Of a DNA stretch of 64,000 nt, positions 25,979 through 33,200 are shown one piece after another. Under the pieces are notes generated by a model. It ran no database searches, was not told where the DNA came from, and saw only the letters and a program-made list of their open reading frames with translations. Position 1 is the first letter of the stretch. Every line of letters begins with the position of its first letter. The position numbers and the translations under genes are program-made. Origin of the DNA: Thermococcus thermotolerans. Its GTDB lineage: Archaea > Methanobacteriota_B > Thermococci > Thermococcales > Thermococcaceae. The stretch covers positions 1,178,001 through 1,242,000 of the forward strand of contig NZ_CP102602.1 in NCBI RefSeq assembly GCF_024707485.1, read 5' to 3'.

Positions 25979-25987
25979 TTTATAAGG
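25979..25987 (+). promoter_or_regulatory. TATA box of AI-2E family transporter gene
   Basis: The sequence gtttataag lies about 30 bases before ATG 26016 in the divergent promoter region, leaving a very short leader. Confidence 0.5.
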
Positions 25988-26015
25988 AGAGACCTAATAA
26001 ACCTGTCGAGGGACT

Positions 26016-27059
26016 ATGAGGGCAGGAAAACTGGTCTGGGCGGCCACGGTGCTCATAATAATCTACATTACGTGGAAGGCAATCAGTCCGCTGATAACAC
26101 CGATATTCTTCGGACTGATTCTGGCCTACGCGGCCCATCCAATCCACCGGCGGCTGAGCCCCAGGATTGGAGGAATGAAATCGGCCCTCCTTCTTACGGT
26201 GGGGATGCTCGGTCTTGGAAGTATCGTTACCTTCGAGATCCTCATGATATCGGTTCAGGTTGCATCGTCCTTCTACCACAGTATTGTCGATTTCTTCAGG
26301 TGGCTGATGACACAGCCACTGCCCCCCGAGGTTCTCGACTTTCTCCAGAACTTCTTCAATCAGCTGGTTCCCCGGCTTTCGGACTACATATCGAGGCAGG
26401 CATTCTCGCTCCCCATGTACCTTCTCCAGCTCGTTGTCTTTCTGTTCACGTTCTATTACGCGCTCGCCTTTTCCAGGGAGATAGCGGAGGAAATACGGCT
26501 GGCGATACCCGAGAGAAACCGCCACCTGGGGGAGGAGATACTGGAGAGCCTCAACAAGACCCTTGGAGCACTCGTGAGGGCGTGGCTCATCCTCAATGTC
26601 GTTAAGGGCGTGCTCATGACACTGGGCTTCATAGCTTTCGGGGTTTCCGATGTATATACGGCGATAGTTGCGGGCTTCCTGACGTTCATCTTCTCCTTCG
26701 TCCCCCTCTTTGAGGGCTGGATGATATGGCTTATCGCCGCGGCGTACTTCGCCAGGGAGGGCATGTACCTGCACGCGGTCGGGATATCCCTCTACGGCTT
26801 CCTGCTGGTCTCGCCAATGCCGGACTACACTATAAGGCCCATGATGGTGGCTAAGGATACAAACCTAGACGAAACCCTGGTCTTCATAGGGATGATAGGC
26901 GGAACCTGGGCCATGGGGGTGAAGGGCCTGATAATCGGCCCGATAGTTCTCAACCTTCTCCTGGTTCTTCTGAAAGAATGGAAGAGGGTGGTCTCTAAAG
27001 AACCTTCACACCGGCACTCTCAAGCTCCCCCAAAGCCCGCTCCTCATCCTGTGGGTTGA
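26016..27059 (+). CDS. AI-2E/PerM family membrane transporter
   Basis: The 347-residue protein has about eight membrane segments in the family pattern: two near the N-terminus, one pair (about 53-80), a long amphipathic loop (85-130), then the C-terminal block. That block has conserved KGVLMTLGF, FVPLFEGWMIW and GLIIGPIVLNLL. Members export small molecules or act in sodium/proton exchange; the substrate here is unknown. The C-terminus is Pro/His/Ser-rich and overlaps the convergent nicotinamidase gene by 65 bases. Confidence 0.88.
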   Translation: MRAGKLVWAATVLIIIYITWKAISPLITPIFFGLILAYAAHPIHRRLSPRIGGMKSALLLTVGMLGLGSIVTFEILMISVQVASSFYHSIVDFFRWLMTQPLPPEVLDFLQNFFNQLVPRLSDYISRQAFSLPMYLLQLVVFLFTFYYALAFSREIAEEIRLAIPERNRHLGEEILESLNKTLGALVRAWLILNVVKGVLMTLGFIAFGVSDVYTAIVAGFLTFIFSFVPLFEGWMIWLIAAAYFAREGMYLHAVGISLYGFLLVSPMPDYTIRPMMVAKDTNLDETLVFIGMIGGTWAMGVKGLIIGPIVLNLLLVLLKEWKRVVSKEPSHRHSQAPPKPAPHPVG

Positions 27060-27531
27060 TTCCCTTCACCGCATCCCTGAGGAGATACGTCTCGAAGCCG
27101 TGTTTGACGGCATCAAGGGCCGTTGCTTTAACGCAGTACTCGGTCGCAACGCCACAGATGTAGACCCTTTTAACCCCGCGCTTTTTAAGTATCTCCGCCA
27201 GCTCGGTGCCCTCAAAGCCGGAGTATGCTTCTTTATCCGGCTCCGTCGCCTTGGATATTATCACCGCATCGGCCGGAAGTTCCACCACGAACTCGGCACC
27301 TGGAGTGTTCTGGACGCAGTGCTTCGGCCAAGGGCCGCCACGCTCTCTAAAGCTGATGTGGTTCTCGGGGTGCCAGTCGCGGGTGGCAACTATCAGCGCC
27401 CCCCTCTCCATGAAGGCTTTGATGTAGCGGTTGCACCGGGGAATTATCCTGTCGCCCTCAGGAACGGGTAATGCTCCCCCCGGCATGAAATCCCTCTGCA
27501 TGTCAACAACTATAAGGGCCTCCTCGGGCAT
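26995..27531 (-). CDS. pncA: Nicotinamidase
   Basis: The 178-residue cysteine hydrolase of the isochorismatase-like family has the catalytic Asp in LIVVDMQRDF, the Lys in ISKATEPDKEAYSGF and the nucleophile Cys in GVATEYCVKATALDA. Metal ligands are in RDWHPENHISF. It converts nicotinamide to nicotinate for NAD salvage. ATG 27531 was chosen because GGTGAGG precedes it. The 3' end overlaps the convergent transporter gene. Confidence 0.95.
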   Translation of the reverse strand: MPEEALIVVDMQRDFMPGGALPVPEGDRIIPRCNRYIKAFMERGALIVATRDWHPENHISFRERGGPWPKHCVQNTPGAEFVVELPADAVIISKATEPDKEAYSGFEGTELAEILKKRGVKRVYICGVATEYCVKATALDAVKHGFETYLLRDAVKGINPQDEERALGELESAGVKVL

Positions 27532-27575
27532 CTGCCTCACCGAGAATAGATTCGCGGAAAAGGTTAAAACCCTTA

Positions 27576-28295
27576 TCAGAACAGCTCACCGTTTATGAAC
27601 TTCCGGGTCAGCTCGTTCCTCGGGTTTTCAAAGACATCCCTCGTTTTCCCCACCTCAACTATCCTTCCAGCGTACATGTGGGCGACCCTGTCGGCGAGCC
27701 TCTTCGCCTGGAACATGTTGTGGGTCGAGAAGACTATCGTCGTGCCGTTCTCCTTGGTAACCTCCTTTACGATGTCTTCTATTATGGCCGAGTTCGTTGG
27801 GTCAAGATTAGCGGTCGGCTCGTCCATCAGGAGGAGCTTCGGCTCAAGGACTATTGCCCTCGCTATGGCGACGCGTTGCTTCTCCCCACCGGACAGCGTT
27901 TTGGCCTTCCTGTTCTCGTAGCCCTCAAGCCTCACGAGGGAGAGCACCTCTAGCACTTTTTTCTCAATCTCGGCCTTGGGGTAGCCCCTCAGCCTCAGGC
28001 CGTAGGCTATGTTCTTGAAAACCGTCGTGTTGAACATTACCGGAGTCTGAAACACCATGGTGATGTTTTTTCTCAGCTCCCCCGGCCGGCTCCAGTTGAC
28101 GGGCTTCCCATCGAAAACGTACTCACCCGAGTCGGGCCTCTCAAGCAGAGCTAAAATCCGCAGGAGGGTGGTCTTTCCGGCACCGCTGTGTCCCATGACG
28201 CAGAATATCTCGCCCTTTTTGACCTCAAGGCTAACTCCATTCAGCGCCCTGTGGTCTCCGTAGCTTTTGACTAAGTTCTCGACCCTCACTATCAT
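27576..28295 (-). CDS. tupC: Tungstate ABC transporter ATP-binding protein
   Basis: The 239-residue ABC ATPase has Walker A GHSGAGKTT, Q-loop VFQTPVMF, signature LSGGEKQRVAIARA, Walker B LLLMDEPTA and the switch His in FSTHNM. It energises import through the permease encoded upstream, whose gene it overlaps by four bases. ATG 28295 gives MIVRVENLVKSYG. Assignment to tungstate rests on the TupA-like binding protein at the head of the operon. Thermococcales need tungsten for aldehyde oxidoreductases. Confidence 0.9.
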   Translation of the reverse strand: MIVRVENLVKSYGDHRALNGVSLEVKKGEIFCVMGHSGAGKTTLLRILALLERPDSGEYVFDGKPVNWSRPGELRKNITMVFQTPVMFNTTVFKNIAYGLRLRGYPKAEIEKKVLEVLSLVRLEGYENRKAKTLSGGEKQRVAIARAIVLEPKLLLMDEPTANLDPTNSAIIEDIVKEVTKENGTTIVFSTHNMFQAKRLADRVAHMYAGRIVEVGKTRDVFENPRNELTRKFINGELF

Positions 28296-28999
28296 TCCAA
28301 CCACTTCCGCACGAGGTTTGAAAGCAGGTTTACGGCAAGGACTATGCCCATGAGGATTATGCCCAGCGCTATGGCCACGCTCATCTCTGCCCTGACGGTG
28401 TACATCTGTATTGCCGTGGTAAGAACCCTGGTGTTGTAAACGCCACCCTTGACGTAGATGTTGCCGCCGATCATGAGGGCTATGCCGAGCTCGGCTATGG
28501 CCCTGTTGAATGCAGCTATGATGGCCAGAACTATTCCCCCGACGCTCTCCCTGACCACCTGGAAGGATGCACGTATCTCATCGGCACCGAGCGTTAAGGC
28601 CAGCTCTCTCACCTCACCCTCTATAGACTCCAGTGAGTTCACGACTATGCTCATGATTATCGGGGTTATCAGGAGGGCCTGACCGACGCTTATCCCCATC
28701 TCCGTGTAGAGAAGGCCGAGAGAACCGAGCGGTCCGAGGGGGACGAACATCAGGTAGAGCACCAGGCCCCAGATAACGGTCGGGACTCCCATGAGCCCGT
28801 TTATCAGGGTCTTAACCAGCCATTTGCCGGGGAAATCTTTCAGGCCGAGGAGCACTGAAATCGGCAGAGACCACGCCACTGCCATCAGTGTCGCTACACC
28901 GGAGACCTTGATGGAACGGAGGGCTATCTCTATCACGTAGGGGTCGTCTATCAGCTTCACCGCCTCTGAAAATCCCTGGATTATGTAGTCCCATGCCAT
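28292..28999 (-). CDS. tupB: Tungstate ABC transporter permease
   Basis: The 235-residue protein has about five to six membrane segments and the permease loop ELALTLGADEIRASFQVV (the EAA motif contacting the ATPase). The N-terminal GFSEAVKLIDDPYVIEIALR is typical of TupB/WtpB-like permeases. ATG 28999 is preceded by GGGTGGATGACAG. It lies between tupA and tupC in the operon order A-B-C. Confidence 0.9.
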   Translation of the reverse strand: MAWDYIIQGFSEAVKLIDDPYVIEIALRSIKVSGVATLMAVAWSLPISVLLGLKDFPGKWLVKTLINGLMGVPTVIWGLVLYLMFVPLGPLGSLGLLYTEMGISVGQALLITPIIMSIVVNSLESIEGEVRELALTLGADEIRASFQVVRESVGGIVLAIIAAFNRAIAELGIALMIGGNIYVKGGVYNTRVLTTAIQMYTVRAEMSVAIALGIILMGIVLAVNLLSNLVRKWLE

Positions 29000-29038
29000 C
29001 TGTCATCCACCCGGAGATGGAGGGAAGAAATAAAAGGC

Positions 29039-30073
29039 TTAGCCCCCAACCACCGAGGCCGGGAACTCGAAGAAGTCGTAGGTGGCGTTGTACCTGAACT
29101 TCTCGGGGCATTCGGTGTATTTATCCCCGTCCTTCATGAAGCCGTACTTGAGGATCCACTTGAAGACATCCCCCTGCTCGCTCTTGAGGACCGGAACGGC
29201 TGGGTAGAACAGGGGCCTTCCAAACTCCTCCTTTCCGTACTCGGCTATGGCCTTCTGACCCTCCTCACTGGTCAGCCACTCAGCCAGGAGCATGGCATCC
29301 TCAAAGTCCTTGCCGGGTATCTTCTTCGGGTTGATTATGATTATAGCGTAGACGTTTATGAGCTCCTCCCCCTTGTCAACGAGGACGTCCAGGTTTATCT
29401 TGCCCTCCTTCTGGTACTTGAGGTAGGTTCCTATGTCCGAGAGGGTGTAGGCCTTTCTCTCGCTCGTGTATAGGAGCGTGTTGCCCATTCCAGCACCGGT
29501 GGTTCCGAACCAGCTCTCGTTCTTCAGCTCGTTGAAATCAAAGCCCGCCTTCTCCCACAGGGCTATCTCCTTCGTGTTGGTTCCCGAACCGTCGTCCCTT
29601 GAGACCCAGACGATTTTATCCGGATGGGCCCTGCCGTACTCGACGATCTTCTTGAGCGCCTCGGAAACGCTCAGGCCCCTTATTCCGGCAGGGTCGTCCT
29701 TCGGGCCGACTATTACGAAGAAGTTGTACGCGAAGACCTTTCTGTTCACGCCGTAGCCCTCCTCCATGAAGGCTTGTTCCTTTGGAAGTGCATGCACGAG
29801 TATGGCATCGCTGGCACCGCTTTTAGCATCGAGAATCGCCCCACCGGTTCCCTTGGGGATAAAGCGGAGCTCTATGTTGTACTTCTCCTTGAAAATCGGT
29901 GCAACCACGTTCTCAAGGATTCCGGTATCGTAGAGGCTGGTGGTGGTTGAAATCGTAAGAACCTTGGGCTTCTCTGTCGCCGTTTGAGTTCCGTTGGTAC
30001 TCCCTATGCATCCGTAGGAAAGCCCAGTTAGGAGCAGAACCAGCAAAACAAGTGTGTTTACCCTCTTATTCAT
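29039..30073 (-). CDS. tupA: Tungstate ABC transporter substrate-binding lipoprotein
   Basis: The 344-residue protein has a signal sequence ending in a lipobox-like GLSYGC, so it is probably membrane-anchored by the Cys. The N-terminal binding motif ISTTTSLYDTGILENVVAPI followed by PKGTGGAI is typical of TupA. A later stretch is WVSRDDGSGTNTKE. It captures tungstate outside the cell. ATG 30073 follows GGTGGGCACT. A TATA element is at 30103-30113 on the minus strand. Confidence 0.92.
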   Translation of the reverse strand: MNKRVNTLVLLVLLLTGLSYGCIGSTNGTQTATEKPKVLTISTTTSLYDTGILENVVAPIFKEKYNIELRFIPKGTGGAILDAKSGASDAILVHALPKEQAFMEEGYGVNRKVFAYNFFVIVGPKDDPAGIRGLSVSEALKKIVEYGRAHPDKIVWVSRDDGSGTNTKEIALWEKAGFDFNELKNESWFGTTGAGMGNTLLYTSERKAYTLSDIGTYLKYQKEGKINLDVLVDKGEELINVYAIIIINPKKIPGKDFEDAMLLAEWLTSEEGQKAIAEYGKEEFGRPLFYPAVPVLKSEQGDVFKWILKYGFMKDGDKYTECPEKFRYNATYDFFEFPASVVGG

Positions 30074-30102
30074 AGTGCCCACCGTTAGCTGGACGAAGAC
30101 AG

Positions 30103-30113
30103 AATTTATAAAC
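30103..30113 (-). promoter_or_regulatory. TATA box of tup operon
   Basis: The minus-strand sequence gtttataaatt is about 30 bases before ATG 30073. This is the only promoter seen for tupA-tupB-tupC. Confidence 0.6.
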
Positions 30114-30166
30114 ATTTTTGTCCATTTTAAGCAATTTTGTTTAACAACCTGCCGAAAAAATTAAGG

Positions 30167-30565
30167 CTAAAGCTCAAGCCTGTCCCTGAACCGGGACATA
30201 TCAACGCCCTTGTCCATCCCAAAGAGGTAAGCCAGAACCTTCTCGTCCAGGTCGCCGTAGCGCTCGCGCATGGATCTTATTCCCTCGATGACCTCCTCCC
30301 TCTCCCAGCCGAGGGACTCGGCTATGTAAGAGACCATTTCATTGAAAAGGTCTTTTTCAACTTCTTCCTCCGCTAGCAGGGCTTTGTTAACGACCAGAAG
30401 GCCGTCCTTTTCCTCAAGGACTCCCTCCTCCAGGGACTTCGCTATGAGTTCTTTCGCGCTCTTCACGTCCATAAGACGGAGGCTGAAGGCCAGTATCCCC
30501 ACGAGTTCGCTCCGGGTGAACTCAAGGGAGCCCTTATACTCAACCGCGCGTTTTATCGGGTGCAC
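30167..30565 (-). CDS. DUF2240 family protein
   Basis: The 132-residue helical protein begins HPIKRAVEYKGSLEFTRSEL, a pattern I associate with DUF2240, an archaeal family of unknown function with a winged-helix-like start. The second half is acidic and helical (EEEVEKDLFNEMVSYIAESL). GTG 30565 was chosen; the frame continues upstream, but a TATA-like element near 30600 on the minus strand and family length favour this start. Divergent from the thioesterase gene. Confidence 0.75.
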   Translation of the reverse strand: MHPIKRAVEYKGSLEFTRSELVGILAFSLRLMDVKSAKELIAKSLEEGVLEEKDGLLVVNKALLAEEEVEKDLFNEMVSYIAESLGWEREEVIEGIRSMRERYGDLDEKVLAYLFGMDKGVDMSRFRDRLEL

Positions 30566-30663
30566 GCAACCACCTAACTTTTTTAGGGCGCTGGAATAAA
30601 TAAACCTTTGCATAACTCCGTTAGATGTTTAAGCACCCGCGAGAACTCTAAACGGTGATGCCG

Positions 30664-31050
30664 ATGGAGCAGAGGACTCACAGGCTGACCTCTGAAAAAT
30701 TGGTTGGAAAACCCGTGAAAATTGAGAAGGATTACGCGGAGGTCCTTCTGGAGACGACGGAAGAGATGGCGGTTGATGAATACGGGCTCGTTCACGGCGG
30801 CTTCACCTTCGGACTGGCCGACTACGCGGCAATACTCGCGGTAAACGAGCCGACGGTCGTTCTCGGGAAGGCCGATGTCAAGTTCCTGAAGCCAGTCAAG
30901 GTCGGTGAAAAGCTGACCGCCAAGGCCGAAGTGAGCGAAGACCTCGGGAGGAAGAAGATAGTAAAGGCAGAGGTCTTCAACGAGAAGAACGAGAAAGTCT
31001 TCGAGGGAACCTTCCACTGCTACGTTCTGGAGAAGCACGTGCTCGAATGA
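30664..31050 (+). CDS. PaaI-type hotdog-fold thioesterase
   Basis: The 128-residue hotdog-fold protein has the active-site region DEYGLVHGGFTFGLADYA (HGG with a downstream Asp) and the strand pattern ADVKFLKPVKVGEKLTAKAE. Such enzymes cleave acyl- or aryl-CoA thioesters, possibly products of the aryl-pyruvate pathway, though no gene context ties them together. ATG 30664 follows ACGGTGATGCC. Confidence 0.88.
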   Translation: MEQRTHRLTSEKLVGKPVKIEKDYAEVLLETTEEMAVDEYGLVHGGFTFGLADYAAILAVNEPTVVLGKADVKFLKPVKVGEKLTAKAEVSEDLGRKKIVKAEVFNEKNEKVFEGTFHCYVLEKHVLE

Positions 31051-31058
31051 GCCAAAAT

Positions 31059-31068
31059 TTTTTAAGCC
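31059..31068 (+). promoter_or_regulatory. TATA box of padR-efflux operon
   Basis: The sequence tttttaagcc stands directly before the palindrome at 31071-31089 and about 35 bases before the padR start at 31100. Confidence 0.5.
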
Positions 31069-31070
31069 TT

Positions 31071-31089
31071 GATATCGTATTCCGATATC
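31071..31089. promoter_or_regulatory. Probable PadR operator (perfect inverted repeat)
   Basis: GATATCG-TATTC-CGATATC is a perfect 7+7 palindrome. It sits between the TATA box and the start codon, where bound protein would block transcription. Its position directly upstream of a padR-type repressor gene suggests autoregulation. Confidence 0.65.
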
Positions 31090-31099
31090 GGTGTTAGAT

Positions 31100-31390
31100 A
31101 TGAAGTACCGGGACTTCCTAACGCTACACGTTCTCCATCACGCGAACGAGGAACCCGTCACAGGTTCATTCCTGATGGAAGAGCTCAAGAGACACGGTTA
31201 CAGCATCAGCCCGGGGACGATGTACCCTCTCCTCCACTCCCTCGAAAGGGAAGGCCTCCTAAGGAGCCACTGGGAGGTAAGGGACGGCAGGCGGGCTAGG
31301 GTCTACGAGATAACCGAGGCGGGGAAAGAGACACTGGAAGAGGGCAAGAAAAAGCTGAAGGAGCTCTGCACGGAACTCCTGGGGGAATGA
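31100..31390 (+). CDS. PadR-family transcriptional repressor
   Basis: The 96-residue winged-helix protein carries the PadR pattern GSFLMEELKRHGYSISPGTMY, LLHSLEREGLL and RRARVYEITEAG. It has the short C-terminal helix of PadR-s1-type proteins used for dimerisation. ATG 31100 follows CGGTGTTAG. Four bases after its stop the MFS transporter gene begins. PadR proteins commonly repress a neighbouring drug exporter until an effector binds. A palindrome at 31071-31089 is the likely operator. Confidence 0.92.
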   Translation: MKYRDFLTLHVLHHANEEPVTGSFLMEELKRHGYSISPGTMYPLLHSLEREGLLRSHWEVRDGRRARVYEITEAGKETLEEGKKKLKELCTELLGE

Positions 31391-31393
31391 ACG

Positions 31394-32572
31394 ATGGAAG
31401 AAAGGGAAAAGAAAATCTTCGGCGTTAGCTGGAACGTCTTCCTTCTCGGGATCGTCAGCTTCCTCAACGATATGAGCAGCGAAATGATAATGCCCGTGAT
31501 GCCGAGCTACCTGATGGAGGTCCTCGACGCCGGAAAGCTCCTCAGCGGCTCCGTCATGGGAGCAATAGAGAGCATGAGCTCCCTCTTCAAGGTGGCCTTC
31601 GGCTACGTGAGCGACCGCTTTAGAAAGAGGAAGGTATTCGTCTTCGCCGGTTACGCCCTCTCGACCCTGGCCAAAGGAGCTCTAGCGCTAACCCGCTACT
31701 GGTGGGACTTCCTCCTACTGAGGGCCCTCGACAGGATAGGCAAGGGGATAAGAACCGCCCCTAGGGACGCGCTTATAGCCGAATCTACTGAAAAGGGAAA
31801 GACCGGCAAATCCTTCGGCTTCCACCGAATGATGGACACCCTTGGAGCCGTCGCCGGTCCGCTCGTTACCATAGGCCTCATCGAGCTCCTGAAGAGCCTT
31901 CCGGCGGAAACGGCCTACCGCTACATCTTTTTGCTCTCGGCCCTTCCGGGAGCGATATCTCTGTTCGTCATAATCCTCTTCGTGAAGGACAGGGGCGGTG
32001 AGGTTAAGAAGAAGATAAGGGGCATATCCACGCTGAAAAACAGAAACCTCCAGCTTTTCCTTGCCGTCGTTGCCATTGGGGCGCTGGGGAGATACAGCTA
32101 CGCCTTCATGATGTGGAAGGCCCAGGAGCTCGGTTACTCCGTGGTTCAAAGCATAGCCTTCTACGCGCTGTTCAACCTCATCTACGCCCTCTCGGCCTAT
32201 CCCTTAGGGGTTTACTCGGACAGGTTCGGCAAGAAGAGGATGATAACCCTCGGATTTGGCGTTGCGGCTTTAGCGGCCTTGGCTTTCGCCTACGCGAGGA
32301 ATCTCTACACGCTCATAGCGGCCTTCGTGCTCTACGGCATCTACATCGCCATCGAGGACACGGTTCCAAGGGCGTACATGGCGGATCTGGCGAGGGAATA
32401 CGAGAAGGGCACCATAATAGGTGCATACCACACCGTCTTCGGAATCTTTGTCCTTCCGGCATCGGTGATAGCGGGCTGGCTCTGGGGGAGCTACTCCCTG
32501 GCGTATTCCTTCACCTTTGCGGCTTTGATGAACGTCATTGCCATGGTTCTAATGACCATCGTGGAGGAATAG
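31394..32572 (+). CDS. MFS transporter, PadR-linked efflux pump
   Basis: The 392-residue protein has 12 predicted membrane segments. The loop-2/3 motif is FGYVSDRFRKRKVFVFAGY, and the second half has a matching YPLGVYSDRFGKKRMITLG. The TM1 start (FLNDMSSEMIMPVMPSYL) and the DRIGKGIRTAPRDALIAES segment are typical of a prokaryotic MFS subgroup often annotated as multidrug exporters. It is translated right after the PadR repressor, so it is probably induced by a toxic compound. The substrate cannot be read from the sequence. Confidence 0.9.
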   Translation: MEEREKKIFGVSWNVFLLGIVSFLNDMSSEMIMPVMPSYLMEVLDAGKLLSGSVMGAIESMSSLFKVAFGYVSDRFRKRKVFVFAGYALSTLAKGALALTRYWWDFLLLRALDRIGKGIRTAPRDALIAESTEKGKTGKSFGFHRMMDTLGAVAGPLVTIGLIELLKSLPAETAYRYIFLLSALPGAISLFVIILFVKDRGGEVKKKIRGISTLKNRNLQLFLAVVAIGALGRYSYAFMMWKAQELGYSVVQSIAFYALFNLIYALSAYPLGVYSDRFGKKRMITLGFGVAALAALAFAYARNLYTLIAAFVLYGIYIAIEDTVPRAYMADLAREYEKGTIIGAYHTVFGIFVLPASVIAGWLWGSYSLAYSFTFAALMNVIAMVLMTIVEE

Positions 32573-32611
32573 CTCCCCCAATTTCATTGTAGAAAAGATA
32601 AGAAGGCCAGT

Positions 32612-32821
32612 TCATGCCTCTAGCTTCTCTAGCTCCTCCTTTCCAACGAGAAGAGGTCTCTCGGCTTCAATGATGTAGCTGAGCTCCCACTTGACCTCGC
32701 CCTTGTTCATAGCCTTTGCATAGCGCTCGGCTATTTCTTCCGCCTCCTCAAGTGAAGACGCCTCTATGATCCTCCTGACGTACCACTTCATATCTCCGAA
32801 GCGAAGCTTGAACTCCGCCAT
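32612..32821 (-). CDS. Small protein, unknown
   Basis: About 69 residues, alpha/beta (MAEFKLRFGDMKWYVRRIIE, then an acidic helix EEAEEIAERYAKAM). A short RNA- or protein-binding domain is possible but not recognised. ATG 32821 was taken; in-frame GTG 32827 or 32836 are alternatives, with GGTGAT near 32838. It faces the next gene on the same strand with about 45 bases between. Confidence 0.6.
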   Translation of the reverse strand: MAEFKLRFGDMKWYVRRIIEASSLEEAEEIAERYAKAMNKGEVKWELSYIIEAERPLLVGKEELEKLEA

Positions 32822-32866
32822 GTACACGGCCATCACCGCAGAAAGTTGGAGGGGAACTATAAAAAC

Positions 32867-33121
32867 CTAAGGCTCCACTGCCCGGTAAATCCCGTCAACC
32901 TCTCCAGCCTCGAAGATCTTGCCGCCTTCCTTCGTCCTCAGCTCAACGAGAACCTTCTCCGGAGCCTTCTCAACCTCTTCCTCAACCTTCCTCGTGCTGA
33001 GGACCTGAATGAAGGCATCGCCGAGCCTCTCGAACTCGAAAACTAGCGCATCGTCCTCCCAGCGGTGGCCGCGGTAAGAAACGCCCCCCATTCTAAAGGT
33101 AACCTCAAGAACTATCCTCAT
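32867..33121 (-). CDS. Small beta-rich protein, unknown
   Basis: An 84-residue protein, RIVLEVTFRMGGVSYRGHRW followed by EDDALVFEFERLGDAF, mostly strands with an acidic patch. Not recognised. ATG 33121 has GGAGG at the proper distance; ATG 33127 would be too close to that site. Possibly in one transcript with the following small gene. Confidence 0.6.
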   Translation of the reverse strand: MRIVLEVTFRMGGVSYRGHRWEDDALVFEFERLGDAFIQVLSTRKVEEEVEKAPEKVLVELRTKEGGKIFEAGEVDGIYRAVEP

Positions 33122-33200
33122 CAACATTCCTCCAGATGTCCTTATATCAATGGGTAGTCGGGGGGGTTAAAAAAGATTGCCTAGAAAAAGAAAAACTCCG

